Source: Shewanella sp. SR44-3 (GTDB lineage Bacteria > Pseudomonadota > Gammaproteobacteria > Enterobacterales > Shewanellaceae). From it: 64,000 nt of DNA. Both the position numbers and the translations under genes were made by a program. Position 1 is the first letter of the stretch. Every line of letters starts with the position of its first letter. Below the pieces are notes generated by a model. The model searched no databases, had not been told where the DNA came from, and worked only from the letters and a program-made list of their open reading frames with translations. Below are positions 20,007 through 29,344 of the stretch, piece after piece. The stretch is taken from contig NZ_JACJDV010000010.1 of NCBI RefSeq assembly GCF_014163735.1, forward strand, positions 40,180 to 104,179, given 5' to 3'.

Positions 20007-20040
20007 AAAGCCGTGATGGATATCGCGGCTTTGTGTTTTT
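20007..20040 (+). terminator. Terminator after the LysR gene
   Basis: AAAGCCGTGAT / ATCGCGGCTTT hairpin with one G-U pair, followed by GTGTTTTTT. Confidence 0.8.
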
Positions 20041-20129
20041 TACTTTAAATTCATTGAGTTATTTCTTTGCTTTGTGTTTTGCAGTGTTGATAATCACTAG
20101 CGCTAATTTAGCTAAGTTAAATCATAAGG

Positions 20130-20157
20130 TTGCAGTGTGTTCTTATTTCAATACAAT
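20130..20157 (+). promoter_or_regulatory. Candidate sigma-70 promoter in a gene-free gap
   Basis: TTGCAG (20130-20135) and TACAAT (20152-20157) are separated by 16 bases. No open frame follows; the next plus-strand signal is the strong terminator at 20322-20350. Confidence 0.5.
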
Positions 20158-20163
20158 AGTTTC

Positions 20164-20350
20164 TAGTTGATTTGAGATAAGTTTATTACAGCAGGCAGTG
20201 AGATATGACCCCATCTCAATGCGTGTAAGCTTAATGGCTTGGCCTAGTTCAAATCACTACTGGTAGCGGTTTATAACTAAAACAATACCGGACTTAAACC
20301 ATCATCCTGTCTTTTTTGGTTACCCCAGCCTTTGGCTGGGGTTATTTTTT
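20164..20350 (+). ncRNA. Candidate small RNA of about 187 nt
   Basis: The segment lies between a promoter-like pair and a canonical terminator (ACCCCAGCC-TTT-GGCTGGGGT then TTATTTTTT, 20322-20350). The terminator has its T tract on the plus strand, so it does not serve the minus-strand DUF885 gene, and the LysR gene already has its own terminator at 20007. No coding frame of note is inside. I do not recognise it as 6S, Spot 42, CsrB or another standard RNA. Expression is inferred only. Confidence 0.4.
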
Positions 20351-20401
20351 GGCGATGAATTATACTCCCGCTGAATGACCAGATAATTAATACGATTGGT
20401 A

Positions 20402-22267
20402 TTAAATACTCTGGGCTTTAATCCACTCTTCTACTTGCTCTTCTAATACAGTAAGCGGCAAAGGCCCATTTTTAAGTAACAGAGTGTGGAATTTATCTAA
20501 AGAGAATTTATCCCCAAGTTGCTGTTGTGCCTTGCTTCTTAATTCAAGAATTTTAATCATCCCGACCTTGTACGCGGTGGCTTGAGATGGCATCACAATA
20601 TGACGTTCAACCATTTTAATCGCATCCAATTCTGCATTCGGGGTGTTGTCTACATAGTAAGCAATGGCTTGTTCGCGGGTCCATTTTTGGCTGTGAATCC
20701 CTGTATCTACCACAAGGCGACAAGCGCGCCATAATTCCATCGCAAGCCGGCCGAAATCAGAGTAGGGATCAGCGTAGAACCCCATTTCTTTAGGGAAATA
20801 CTCAGTGTATAGCCCCCAACCTTCACTGTAGGCCGTGTAGCTTGCAAACTTACGGAATTTAGGCACATTAGTGAGCTCTTGGGCTATGGCTATCTGCATG
20901 TGGTGTCCAGGGATCCCTTCATGATAAGCCAGCGCCTCAAGTTGATACTTAGGCATAGACTTCATGTCATACAGATTAGCGTAAAAGGTGCCCGGTCTTG
21001 AACCATCAGGAGCCGGTGCTTCATAAAAGGCTTTACCTGCTGATTTTTCACGAAACGCTTCCACTTTTTTGACTTTCAGCTCTGCCAGAGGTTTGATGTT
21101 AAACACTTCATCCAAGCGAGAGTTCATGGTGTTAATGACGCTGCTTGCCTTGGCGAGGTATTCGGCTTGTCCAGCTTCGGTATCAGGGTAATAAAACTGT
21201 GGGTCGTCGCGCATAAAAGCAAAAAACTCTTGCAGGCTACCACTGAAGTTAACTTTGGTTTTTATCTCTTCCATCGCTTGATGAATACGCGCCACTTCCG
21301 TAAGTCCCAGTGTGTGGATCTGCGCTGAGGTCAGCTCAGTGGTGGTGGTTTTGGCTAAAGCATCTTTATAATAAGCTTCGCCATCAGGGAATTTCCACAC
21401 ACCATCACGGGTATCAGCTTTAGCTTCCAAGGTTTTGATATAGCTTATAAAGCCTTGGTAGGCGGGCTTTACCTTAGTCACTAAAGCCGTTTTAGCTTGT
21501 TCTAATAATTGGGTTTTCTGCTCAGGCTTAAGAGTCAGAGCATCTACTTTACGGTTAAAGTCGGCCCAAATTGCACTGGCTTGATTACTGTCATCAAAAG
21601 GGGCGCCCTTGATGATGTTTTTACTGTCAGAAATAGCATAAGGGAACACAAACTTAGGCGCGATGATGTTTTTCTTCGCTCTAATTTCAAGGTTCACTTC
21701 AAGTTGCGTCAATACCGCAGGGATCCCATTAAGACGGCTGATATAGGCATTGGCATCGCTGATATCGGCAATTTGATGCTGATTGATTAACAGTGAAGCA
21801 AGCATAGCGTGCTGGCCATACATTTGGTTCACTGGGTAGCTATGATAGCGCCATTTGTCTTGAGCGAGCGTTAGCTTGAGATCGGCTTCAAGTAACTCGT
21901 AGCTTAAACGAGTCTGTGCATCTAAGTAGCCTTGATTAATCGTCGCCAGCTTGGCCAAATGCCCTTTAACTCGCTGCATACGCTTATCTTCAGCGGCGTC
22001 ACTGATGTCACTCCACTTATCATAATCTTGTTTTATGCCTAAAAAGGTTTGCGATACAGGATTGGCCATTAACTCTGCGGTGAATATGTCATCAAAAATT
22101 TGCAGCGCTTGAGTTGATGCATCCATGACTGGATCTGAGCCGGACTGTGATTGATGCGCCGAGCTTGGTGCAGGGGGCGGGGCGTCGTGGGCATTGGCAT
22201 TGAATGCCAGTCCGCTTAACGCCGAAAATAGCGCAAGAGAGAGGATATTGTGACGATAAAGAGGCAT
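20402..22267 (-). CDS. Exported DUF885 family protein (putative metallohydrolase)
   Basis: The 621-residue protein begins with a signal peptide (ALFSALSGLAFNANA^HDAPP) and lacks a lipobox, so it is probably periplasmic. The DUF885 hallmark YHEGIPGHHMQ (about residue 453) resembles a zinc-binding HExxH-type site, and EGWGLYTEYFPKEMG follows about 35 residues later with a candidate third ligand. The family has been proposed to be peptidase-like. Substrate is unknown. It stands alone on the minus strand. Confidence 0.85.
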   Translation of the reverse strand: MPLYRHNILSLALFSALSGLAFNANAHDAPPPAPSSAHQSQSGSDPVMDASTQALQIFDDIFTAELMANPVSQTFLGIKQDYDKWSDISDAAEDKRMQRVKGHLAKLATINQGYLDAQTRLSYELLEADLKLTLAQDKWRYHSYPVNQMYGQHAMLASLLINQHQIADISDANAYISRLNGIPAVLTQLEVNLEIRAKKNIIAPKFVFPYAISDSKNIIKGAPFDDSNQASAIWADFNRKVDALTLKPEQKTQLLEQAKTALVTKVKPAYQGFISYIKTLEAKADTRDGVWKFPDGEAYYKDALAKTTTTELTSAQIHTLGLTEVARIHQAMEEIKTKVNFSGSLQEFFAFMRDDPQFYYPDTEAGQAEYLAKASSVINTMNSRLDEVFNIKPLAELKVKKVEAFREKSAGKAFYEAPAPDGSRPGTFYANLYDMKSMPKYQLEALAYHEGIPGHHMQIAIAQELTNVPKFRKFASYTAYSEGWGLYTEYFPKEMGFYADPYSDFGRLAMELWRACRLVVDTGIHSQKWTREQAIAYYVDNTPNAELDAIKMVERHIVMPSQATAYKVGMIKILELRSKAQQQLGDKFSLDKFHTLLLKNGPLPLTVLEEQVEEWIKAQSI

Positions 22268-22568
22268 AGTTTAAAACCTTTAGTTGGAGTTTACCGCGAG
22301 CGGCGCTTATTTTATTTTTGGTTAAATTACTGCTGTAGCTGCTGAATATAATCTGCAACTAATGCTAATAAACTGGGAGATAAAAAGGCAATATAGAATG
22401 TTAGCGAATGTGTCAGCCCATCAATGGTTCTAGATTAAGCAAAGGTAAGGGCTAGGATGATTGGAGCGAAGCTGACATGAATTTTGAGTGTTGTTGATAA
22501 ATTTAAGGGGTTAGCTTATGCACTGCGGCGCAAGTAAACCCCTTGAGGCTTGATGTATTAAATGAAAA
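22268..22568. other. 301-base gap between the DUF885 gene and rdgC
   Basis: No gene-like frame is present. The only structure I see is an 8-bp inverted repeat AAGGGGTT / AACCCCTT (22505-22544, 24-base loop with weak internal pairing), 25 bases downstream of the rdgC stop on the minus strand. It is followed there by AAATTT only, so it is a weak terminator at best. Confidence 0.4.
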
Positions 22569-23480
22569 TTAGATGCTTTCTTCCATAGGCCCTAATGCTT
22601 GAGTTAAGGCTTGTACAAAGGCGATTAACTCGCTGCCCATCAAGGCAAAGTCGGCATCGAGTCTGGCTAATGGATCTTCACCGCTGACTTCATCGTTATT
22701 GGCCCTAAATTCTTCAGAAAACTTAAGTCGCTTAACGCTGGCATCAGACTGAACCAAAAAGGCAATGGATTGCGCAAAATGTAGCGCTAGCTTATGCACA
22801 GATTTACCTGTTGCAATATGGGCCAGCACTTCATCTTCTTGCAGCACTTGCTGTTTGAACCTAACGATCCCGCCTTCATCTGAATCAGACTTAAGTTCAG
22901 CTTCATCTTGCATAGCAAAGGGTAATGGCGACTCACCGGCCTGCAACCATTGAGTTAAGGTCTGTTCGATAGGCGTTGTGTAACTTAAGGGAATAACCGG
23001 TAAGCTTCCTAGCGCTTTGCGTAATAAAGCTAATAACTCTTCGGCCTTAGTGGCGCTTGAGCTGTCCACTAAAATCATTTCGATTTCAGGTAAAATCAAG
23101 GCACGGGTCTGACTGCGACGAGAAAATGCCCGTGGCAGTAAAGTGGTGGTGATTTCATCTTTAATGGTGTCTTTTTCTTTCTTGGTGACTTTACGGTTTT
23201 CTAGCTCTTCAATCTCAGCCACTTTTTCATCTAGGGCCTCTTTGATAACTTGCCCTGGGAGAATTTTCTCTTCTTTGGTGACACAGATGAGGTGACGGTT
23301 CTCAGCGCTATGGACCAAGGCACTGCCTTTTTTGCCTAAGGCATTAGAAAAACCAAACTTGCTAATATCTTGGCTAGAACAAGGAGAAAAAGTGAAATCG
23401 GCTAATGCAGTTTCCAGTGCCTCGGTATCCACAGAAAAAGGCTTGTTAAAACGATAGAGGGTAAGATTTTTAAACCACAT
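22569..23480 (-). CDS. rdgC: Recombination-associated protein RdgC
   Basis: RdgC is a ring-shaped, nucleoid-associated DNA-binding protein that limits RecA activity. The 303-residue length is typical, and the family features are clear: [11 protein letters not shown] at the N-terminus, [11 protein letters not shown] at about 43, [16 protein letters not shown] at about 114, and a C-terminal domain ending in [10 protein letters not shown]. It is divergent from the porin gene over about 265 bases. Confidence 0.96.
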   Translation of the reverse strand: MWFKNLTLYRFNKPFSVDTEALETALADFTFSPCSSQDISKFGFSNALGKKGSALVHSAENRHLICVTKEEKILPGQVIKEALDEKVAEIEELENRKVTKKEKDTIKDEITTTLLPRAFSRRSQTRALILPEIEMILVDSSSATKAEELLALLRKALGSLPVIPLSYTTPIEQTLTQWLQAGESPLPFAMQDEAELKSDSDEGGIVRFKQQVLQEDEVLAHIATGKSVHKLALHFAQSIAFLVQSDASVKRLKFSEEFRANNDEVSGEDPLARLDADFALMGSELIAFVQALTQALGPMEESI

Positions 23481-23515
23481 AGCAGGCTCTCATCAAATAA
23501 ATAAAAACGCAGTTT

Positions 23516-23527
23516 ACGGTATACCGT
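23516..23527. promoter_or_regulatory. Perfect 12-bp palindrome upstream of rdgC
   Basis: ACGGTATACCGT lies 36 bases before the rdgC start, inside a looser GTTTAC...GTAAAC arrangement (23513-23540). It looks like an operator half-site pair. The cognate protein is unknown. Confidence 0.35.
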
Positions 23528-23747
23528 CCATGGGGTAAACCTAGTGCAAGGGTATTTGTATTTATCGCAATCAGATTCATTATTTGGGCATCCTATATGT
23601 CTTCTTAGTTTCTCCTTACTCTGTGCCTGTTATTGGTTTTTTATCGCCCCTGAAATATTTCTGCAATATAAACAAGGCACACTTGCGCTCGTTCCAAAAC
23701 CCACTACCAAGACGATAAATAACGTCTAACGTCAAAAGGATGAAATG

Positions 23748-24698
23748 ATGAACGTTTTTAGCAAATCTTTACTCGCAGCTTCGATTGCAACTGCAACTCT
23801 TTCAACTGCTCACGCAGGTGAACCGCTTCAAGTGTACGGTAAGTTAAACGTCACAGCTCAATCAAATGATGAAAAAGGTGACACTAAAACCACGATTCAG
23901 AGCAATGCGTCTCGCTTTGGCGTTAAAGGTGATTTAGCGTTAAATAATGATCTAGAAGCGTTTTATACCATCGAATATGAAGTCGACACTGGTGATGAAG
24001 ACAAAGAAAACTTCAAGGCGCGTAACCAGTTTGTGGGCTTAAAGGGTAATTTCGGTGCTATTTCTGTTGGCCGTAACGATACGTTATTAAAAGTGTCACA
24101 AGGTAAGGTTGATCAGTTCAATGATTTAGAAGGCGATGCGAAAAACCTGTTTAAAGGTGAAAATCGCATGGCGCAAACCATGACTTACTACACGCCAATC
24201 GTGGGTGATTTTAAGTTTGGTGTGACTTATGTTGCCGATGGTGACAGCGATCAAGCTTATACTGACCTTAACAATATCGAACAAACTCGCGATGGCTTCA
24301 GCTTAGCTGCCATGTATGGTGATGATGAGCTTAAAACCACTAATTTCTATGCGGCGCTTGCCTATGATTCTGAAGTTAAAGGCTATGATATTCTGCGTGC
24401 AACTGTACAAGCTAAGTTTGCGGATTTAGTGCTTGGTGGTATGTACCAGCAGGAAGAACAAGTTGACGGCGGCGACAGCAAAAATGGTTATCTACTAAGT
24501 GCGGCATACCAGATATCTGAAGTGACTTTAAAAGCTCAGTTCCAAGATATGGAAGACAAGGGGGACTCTTGGTCAGTGGGCGGCGACTATAAGCTTGCTA
24601 AGCCAACCAAACTATTGGCATTTTACTCTAGCCGTTCCTTAGAAGCGCAAGCCAGTGATGACAATTATTTCGGCATCGGCATTGAACATAAGTTCTAA
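23748..24698 (+). CDS. Outer-membrane porin, Gram-negative type
   Basis: The 316-residue protein has a signal peptide (LLAASIATATLSTAHA^GEP), a first strand LQVYGKLNVTAQ, repeated amphipathic beta strands, the porin motif NQFVGLKGNFGAISVGRND (about 95), and a terminal Phe (GIEHKF) required for outer-membrane insertion. ATG 23748 has better spacing from the AAGGA ribosome site than the ATG at 23745. Being just upstream of phoB-phoR suggests a role in anion or phosphate uptake, but I see no Pho box in its own upstream region. Confidence 0.9.
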   Translation: MNVFSKSLLAASIATATLSTAHAGEPLQVYGKLNVTAQSNDEKGDTKTTIQSNASRFGVKGDLALNNDLEAFYTIEYEVDTGDEDKENFKARNQFVGLKGNFGAISVGRNDTLLKVSQGKVDQFNDLEGDAKNLFKGENRMAQTMTYYTPIVGDFKFGVTYVADGDSDQAYTDLNNIEQTRDGFSLAAMYGDDELKTTNFYAALAYDSEVKGYDILRATVQAKFADLVLGGMYQQEEQVDGGDSKNGYLLSAAYQISEVTLKAQFQDMEDKGDSWSVGGDYKLAKPTKLLAFYSSRSLEAQASDDNYFGIGIEHKF

Positions 24699-24717
24699 GT
24701 CGTAACAAATAAACATC

Positions 24718-24743
24718 AGGAGGGCTTATGCCCTCCTTTTTTA
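24718..24743 (+). terminator. Terminator after the porin gene
   Basis: AGGAGGGC-TTAT-GCCCTCCT stem-loop followed by a T run, 19 bases after the stop. It isolates the porin from phoB. Confidence 0.92.
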
Positions 24744-24811
24744 TCATTCATTTTCGAAGATTTATGACAAGGGTGGATTTTGATGGCAAAATCATCACTC
24801 ATTGCACTCAA

Positions 24812-24829
24812 GGTCATAAATCTGTAACA
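24812..24829 (+). promoter_or_regulatory. Pho box upstream of phoB
   Basis: GGTCATAAATCTGTAACA closely follows the PhoB-binding consensus CTGTCATAAATCTGTCAC, with two 7-base half repeats 11 bases apart. It is 48 bases before the phoB start, as expected for autoregulation of phoBR under phosphate limitation. Confidence 0.7.
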
Positions 24830-24877
24830 GAAATGACCAATAATGTTCAAGTGGCAAATCAAGAGTAGAACTCGATT

Positions 24878-25567
24878 ATGACAGCTAGGATTTTAATAGT
24901 AGAAGACGAATCAGCGATTCGTGAAATGCTTATTTTTGTTATGGAACAACACGGTTTTACTACAGTCGCGGCTGAGGATTTTGACTCGGCAATAGCGCTC
25001 CTGCAAGAACCTTATCCAGATCTTATTATCTTGGATTGGATGTTCCCCGGTGGTAGCGGTATTCAATTGGCCAAGCGTTTAAAGCAAGATGAGTTTACAC
25101 GTCAGATCCCTATCATAATGCTGACCGCTCGCGGTGAGGAAGAAGATAAGGTCAAAGGCTTAGAAGTGGGTGCCGACGATTACATCACTAAACCCTTCTC
25201 ACCTAAAGAGCTGGTGGCGCGGATAAAAGCTGTGCTGCGCCGCAGTGCGCCGACACGTTTGGAAGAGACTATCGATGTTCAGGGCCTACAGCTAGATCCT
25301 GTCAGCCATAGGGTCTGTGTTGGTGAGTCAGTGCTTGACATGGGGCCGACAGAATTTAGGTTGCTGCACTTCTTTATGACTCATCCAGAGCGAGTCTACA
25401 GTCGTGAGCAATTGCTTGATAATGTCTGGGGCACTAATGTCTATGTGGAAGACAGGACTGTGGATGTGCATATCAGGCGTTTACGTAAAGCCGTTGAAAA
25501 CACAGGTCATGACAAGCTAATACAGACAGTGCGTGGTGCGGGTTACCGCTTCTCAACACGTATGTAG
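24878..25567 (+). CDS. phoB: Phosphate regulon response regulator PhoB
   Basis: The 229-residue OmpR-family regulator has a receiver domain with the acidic pocket EDE near residue 9, the phosphorylated Asp in [10 protein letters not shown] (about 53) and Lys in DYITKPFSP (about 105), and a C-terminal winged helix ([20 protein letters not shown], then [13 protein letters not shown]). It activates the Pho regulon when phosphorylated by PhoR. A Pho box lies upstream and phoR follows after 118 bases. Confidence 0.97.
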   Translation: MTARILIVEDESAIREMLIFVMEQHGFTTVAAEDFDSAIALLQEPYPDLIILDWMFPGGSGIQLAKRLKQDEFTRQIPIIMLTARGEEEDKVKGLEVGADDYITKPFSPKELVARIKAVLRRSAPTRLEETIDVQGLQLDPVSHRVCVGESVLDMGPTEFRLLHFFMTHPERVYSREQLLDNVWGTNVYVEDRTVDVHIRRLRKAVENTGHDKLIQTVRGAGYRFSTRM

Positions 25568-25685
25568 AGTATTTCAGGAACATTATGCTGAGATTGACGA
25601 GTAACCACTGACACTAGGTTTAAACCTGATACAATCTGTGGGTTTATTCGTTTGTTGGGCTCAGCGACCATTTATTAGGTTATTT

Positions 25686-26984
25686 ATGTTTGATGCGTAC
25701 TCAGGGGTTCGCTTAGGGATTAAGTTAGCCAGTATCTTGTTGGTTTTTTCTCTATTGGGGCTGATATTAGATGAAGTGATCTTGATGCTATTGCTTGGTG
25801 TCATTGGATTATTAGCTTGGCATTACCGGCAAATTAGCCGACTTAATTTTTGGCTCTGGAAAGATAAACGCCTCACGCCGCCTCAAGGTCGTGGCAGTTG
25901 GGAAGGGATTTTCAACGGTATTTATCGCTTGCAAGGAAAAAATCGCCGCCGAGTGGGTCAGTTGGCGAACCTACTTGGCCGCTTTAGACAAGGGGCTGAA
26001 GCTTTACCCGATGCCGCAGTCGTGCTTGATTCTGAACATAATATTCTCTGGTGTAACAAACTGGCGCAGTTAATCTTAGGCTTTGTGTGGCCGCAAGATA
26101 ATGGTCAGCGCATTGACAATCTCATCCGTCATCCAGACTTCTCAGCATACCTTAAAAGTGGCGCTTTTAATGAGCCATTGTCCTTGGCATCGCCGGTGTC
26201 AGACTCACGCCTGCTCGAAATTCGCATCATGGCTTATGGTGACAGGCAATTACTGCTTATCGCCCGTGATATTACTCGAATTGTGCAACTTGAAGGCATG
26301 CGTAAAGAGTTCGTCGCTAACGTATCCCATGAGCTTAAAACCCCTCTTACCGTGTTGCAGGGGTATCTGGAAATCATGCAGGGCATGGAGGAGGATGACT
26401 CACCAAAGGCCAAGCCACTAAAACTGATGCAGCAGCAAACTGAACGAATGCAGAGTATGGTGGAACAGCTATTAGCCCTGTCCCGTATTGAAGATGCCAG
26501 CGAGATAAACTTATCAAGCCAAGTGGATATGGATAAGTTAATGCTCCAGCTAAAAGAAGAGGCTAAGGCGCTCGCTTTGGATAACTACCAAGTGGAATTT
26601 AGCTGGGATAAGGGATTGCATAGTCATGGTGATGAGCTGCAGTTACGTAGTGCTTGCACTAATTTGATTTCTAATGCGATTCGTTATACTTCACCGGGCG
26701 GCAAAGTCAGTATTAGCTGGCGCAGAGTGGCAACTGGGGCATTGTTTAGTGTTACAGATACTGGGCTTGGAATTGCTCCGCAGCACATTAATCGCTTAAC
26801 TGAGCGTTTTTATCGAGTCGATAATGCCCGCTCAAGTAAAACTGGCGGCAGCGGATTAGGACTTGCCATCGTAAAGCATGCATTAAATCATCATCATAGT
26901 GAGCTTTCTATTCAGAGTGAGCTAGGTAAAGGCAGTACCTTTAGTTTCGTTATTCCTAATCATTTACTCAGTTCACCACACTAA
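25686..26984 (+). CDS. phoR: Phosphate regulon sensor histidine kinase PhoR
   Basis: From ATG 25686 the product is 432 residues. Two hydrophobic segments span roughly residues 9-50, followed by a basic linker, a PAS domain (about 95-190: PDAAVVLDSEHNILWCN), the H-box FVANVSHELKTPLT (about 205) and the ATPase domain (NLISNAIRYTSPGG, DTGLGIAP, GGSGLGLAIVKH). PhoR responds to phosphate through the Pst/PhoU complex, which is not in this window. An upstream in-frame start at 25638 is possible but adds a segment with little family resemblance. Confidence 0.95.
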   Translation: MFDAYSGVRLGIKLASILLVFSLLGLILDEVILMLLLGVIGLLAWHYRQISRLNFWLWKDKRLTPPQGRGSWEGIFNGIYRLQGKNRRRVGQLANLLGRFRQGAEALPDAAVVLDSEHNILWCNKLAQLILGFVWPQDNGQRIDNLIRHPDFSAYLKSGAFNEPLSLASPVSDSRLLEIRIMAYGDRQLLLIARDITRIVQLEGMRKEFVANVSHELKTPLTVLQGYLEIMQGMEEDDSPKAKPLKLMQQQTERMQSMVEQLLALSRIEDASEINLSSQVDMDKLMLQLKEEAKALALDNYQVEFSWDKGLHSHGDELQLRSACTNLISNAIRYTSPGGKVSISWRRVATGALFSVTDTGLGIAPQHINRLTERFYRVDNARSSKTGGSGLGLAIVKHALNHHHSELSIQSELGKGSTFSFVIPNHLLSSPH

Positions 26985-27066
26985 TGTCATGAGCTATCTA
27001 TTGATGCTGATGGGCGAGAGAGTAGCCAGAGTTAATCTACTAAGTGTTCCAAGGCTTTAGCTACAC

Positions 27067-27275
27067 TTAACTAACCTCAACTCGGGTTAAGAGATGGATA
27101 AACGGTAGTGAATTATCAAAAAAATTCAATACCTTACATTCAAACTTGAACTTTGCGCTGAAAACAAGGCGAATTTGCGCGTCAATAGCTAGCCTATTGC
27201 AAGTGAATTCAACGCAGTTAGCGGTGCAAAGGGCTGTTTGATATGCATTTATTATCCCGAGCTGAGGTTAACTAA
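27067..27275. repeat. MITE-like element between phoR and hemW
   Basis: About 200 bases bounded by inverted repeats TAACCTCAACTCGGG (27072-27086) and CCCGAGCTGAGGTTA (27256-27270), 14 of 15 matching, with TTAACTAA present at both edges (27067-27074 and 27268-27275). The centre (27152-27230) is itself an imperfect palindrome about AATAGCTAGCCTATT. No coding capacity. It lies between convergent genes. Confidence 0.6.
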
Positions 27276-27280
27276 TCATG

Positions 27281-28483
27281 CTAGTCAATAAACTGCGACA
27301 AAATATCGTTTACAAACATATGCCCTTTACTGGTGAGCTGCCAGTGAGTTTCATCTTGAGTAATCAGCCCTCGTGCTTGAGCTTTAGCCATGCCCGCATC
27401 GAGACTGGTGTGAGTAAGACCTGTGCGCTGCTCGAATTCGACCTTAGGAATTGCAGTCATTAGCCTTAAGCGATTCATCAAATATTCAAGCCCCATATCT
27501 TCACTTAAGATTGGCGTCACAGCAGTGGCGAAGTGATTAGTCTTAGCGGACGTTGATGGGGCAGCGTCATGTGACTGATTAACACAAAGCGCTGTTTCAG
27601 CGCAGGCAAGGTAGCCCTTAGGATGCTTTATTTTCACAGTGCGAACTATGCAGGCGTTATCCATCAAGGTGACTTTGCCGTGTGCGCCGCAGCCTATGCC
27701 TAAGTAGTCGCCAAACTGCCAGTAATTAAGGTTATGGCGGCATTGGAAACCAGGCTTGGCATAAGCTGATATTTCATATTGCTCATAACCTAACGCTGCC
27801 AGTTTTTGCTGCCCTTGCTGGTAAATTTGCCACAAGTCTTCATCATCGGGCAACTGCGGTGGTTTGGAGTGAAATAAGGTATTGGGCTCAATGGTGAGCT
27901 GATACCAAGATAAATGCGGCGGCTCAAGCGCCACAGCAGTATCGATATCACTCATGGCTTCAGTAAAGCTTTGATTGGGCAAGCCGTGCATCAAATCAAG
28001 ATTAAAACTAAGGTAATTGGCTTGCTTGGCTTTTTGCGCCGCGACCACAGCTTCATTTTGATCGTGAATACGCCCAAGTAAATTTAATTTGTCCTTGGCG
28101 AAACTCTGCACCCCAATGGAGAGGCGAGTAATGCCGGCGGCTCTGTAAGCGCTAAAATCATCATGTTCAAGTGTGCCAGGGTTGGCTTCCATGGTAATTT
28201 CAATGTCTTTTTCGAAGGGGATGAGTGCCTGTACTCCAAGCAGCAACCGCTCAATTTGCTTGGCATCAAACAGTGACGGGGTGCCGCCACCGATAAAAAT
28301 GGTGTGCAACTGTCTACCTTGAACATAATCCATGTCTTGGGCAAGGTCTGCCAATAGTGCATCCACATAAGCCTGTTGCGGTAATTCACCATGTTGGCCA
28401 TGGGAATTAAAATCGCAATAAGGACATTTTTGAACACACCAAGGGATATGGATATAAAGGCTTAATGGCGGCAATTGCAACAT
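27281..28483 (-). CDS. hemW: Radical SAM protein HemW (heme chaperone)
   Basis: The 400-residue protein starts SLYIHIPWCVQKCPYCDFNSH, carrying the CxxxCxxC 4Fe-4S motif, and has the GGGTPSLF SAM-binding motif at about 68 and a C-terminal HemN-like domain. HemW is related to HemN but lacks oxidase activity and is thought to insert heme into respiratory enzymes. It lies eight bases after rdgB, as in E. coli. A gap of weakly conserved, low-complexity sequence (about residues 300-320, SHDAAPSTSAKTNH) looks like a lineage-specific insertion. Confidence 0.94.
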   Translation of the reverse strand: MLQLPPLSLYIHIPWCVQKCPYCDFNSHGQHGELPQQAYVDALLADLAQDMDYVQGRQLHTIFIGGGTPSLFDAKQIERLLLGVQALIPFEKDIEITMEANPGTLEHDDFSAYRAAGITRLSIGVQSFAKDKLNLLGRIHDQNEAVVAAQKAKQANYLSFNLDLMHGLPNQSFTEAMSDIDTAVALEPPHLSWYQLTIEPNTLFHSKPPQLPDDEDLWQIYQQGQQKLAALGYEQYEISAYAKPGFQCRHNLNYWQFGDYLGIGCGAHGKVTLMDNACIVRTVKIKHPKGYLACAETALCVNQSHDAAPSTSAKTNHFATAVTPILSEDMGLEYLMNRLRLMTAIPKVEFEQRTGLTHTSLDAGMAKAQARGLITQDETHWQLTSKGHMFVNDILSQFID

Positions 28484-28491
28484 GGTATGGC

Positions 28492-29094
28492 TTATCCTGT
28501 AATAATGCCGTGGGCTGTTAATGCGCTGATCAGTAGCTTAAGTGCCTTGCCTCTGTGGCTGACACTGTTCTTTTGACTGTCACTCAATTGTGATGCTGTG
28601 CATGCTTGCTGCTGTGGAATGAAAATAGGATCGTAGCCATGGCCATTCTCACCTTGGGGCGCGAGCGCTATTTCACCTTCCCACGAGGCTTGGCAGATAA
28701 TAGGGCTTGGGTCGCTGCCGTGGCGCATATAAACCAGTACACATTGAAAGCGAGCACTGCGGTTAGCTTGGCCTTCAAGGGTAGTTAACAGCTTAAGATA
28801 GTTATTCTTTTCATTAGCATTGGGGGCGGCGTAGCGGGCTGAATATATGCCTGGCGCTCCATTTAATGCATCAACTTCTAAACCTGAATCATCACTGATG
28901 GCTGGCATGCCGGTTACTTGTGCCGCGTGGCGGGCCTTAATGATGGCATTTTCAACAAAGGTAGTGCCAGTTTCGGCCACTTCGGTGACATTGAATTGGC
29001 TCTGGGCCAAGACATTGATGTTAAACGGAGCAAACATTTGCTCAAATTCTTTGAGTTTGCCTTTATTGCCACTGGCGAGCACGATTTGCTGCAT
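28492..29094 (-). CDS. rdgB: XTP/dITP diphosphatase (Ham1/RdgB)
   Basis: The enzyme removes non-canonical purine nucleoside triphosphates such as ITP and XTP. The start at 29094 gives 200 residues beginning MQQIVLASGNKGKLKEF, the standard family N-terminus; the frame stays open upstream but that part is not conserved. SDDSGLEVDALNGAPG (about 68) holds the catalytic acidic residues, and GHGYDPIF and SHRGKAL complete the signature. It is upstream of and probably co-transcribed with hemW. Confidence 0.96.
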   Translation of the reverse strand: MQQIVLASGNKGKLKEFEQMFAPFNINVLAQSQFNVTEVAETGTTFVENAIIKARHAAQVTGMPAISDDSGLEVDALNGAPGIYSARYAAPNANEKNNYLKLLTTLEGQANRSARFQCVLVYMRHGSDPSPIICQASWEGEIALAPQGENGHGYDPIFIPQQQACTASQLSDSQKNSVSHRGKALKLLISALTAHGIITG

Positions 29095-29344
29095 GAATAA
29101 CCTGCCGAAGATGTGATAAGTGAATAGGCCGCTATGATACCTAACCCCAGTCTCATCAACAAGGCAATCCCAATGAAGAAGCTGAGTTAGCTTACTACTT
29201 AAATACTTTGAAGATGAATTCAGGGGAAATAAAAACACCCTGCATCAGCAAGGCGTTTAAGAGAGGCGTTACTCGAGCTGCGGGCAAAATTTTAAACCAT
29301 TCCCAACAACTAACAGTTAACAACTAACAGCTAACGCTTAGGTA

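Noticed and set aside
20164..20350. Assignment of the candidate sRNA to 6S, Spot 42 or CsrB
   Set aside because: No matching conserved segments or repeated GGA hairpins were visible.
23544..23729. A 61-codon frame upstream of the porin
   Set aside because: No ribosome site, no family resemblance, and it occupies the promoter region between divergent genes.
25638..25685. Longer PhoR start
   Set aside because: The extra 16 residues lack family resemblance; ATG 25686 places the first membrane segment normally.
29095..29238. 48-residue extension of RdgB
   Set aside because: The family starts at the MQQIVLASGNKGK motif; the upstream part is unconserved open frame.
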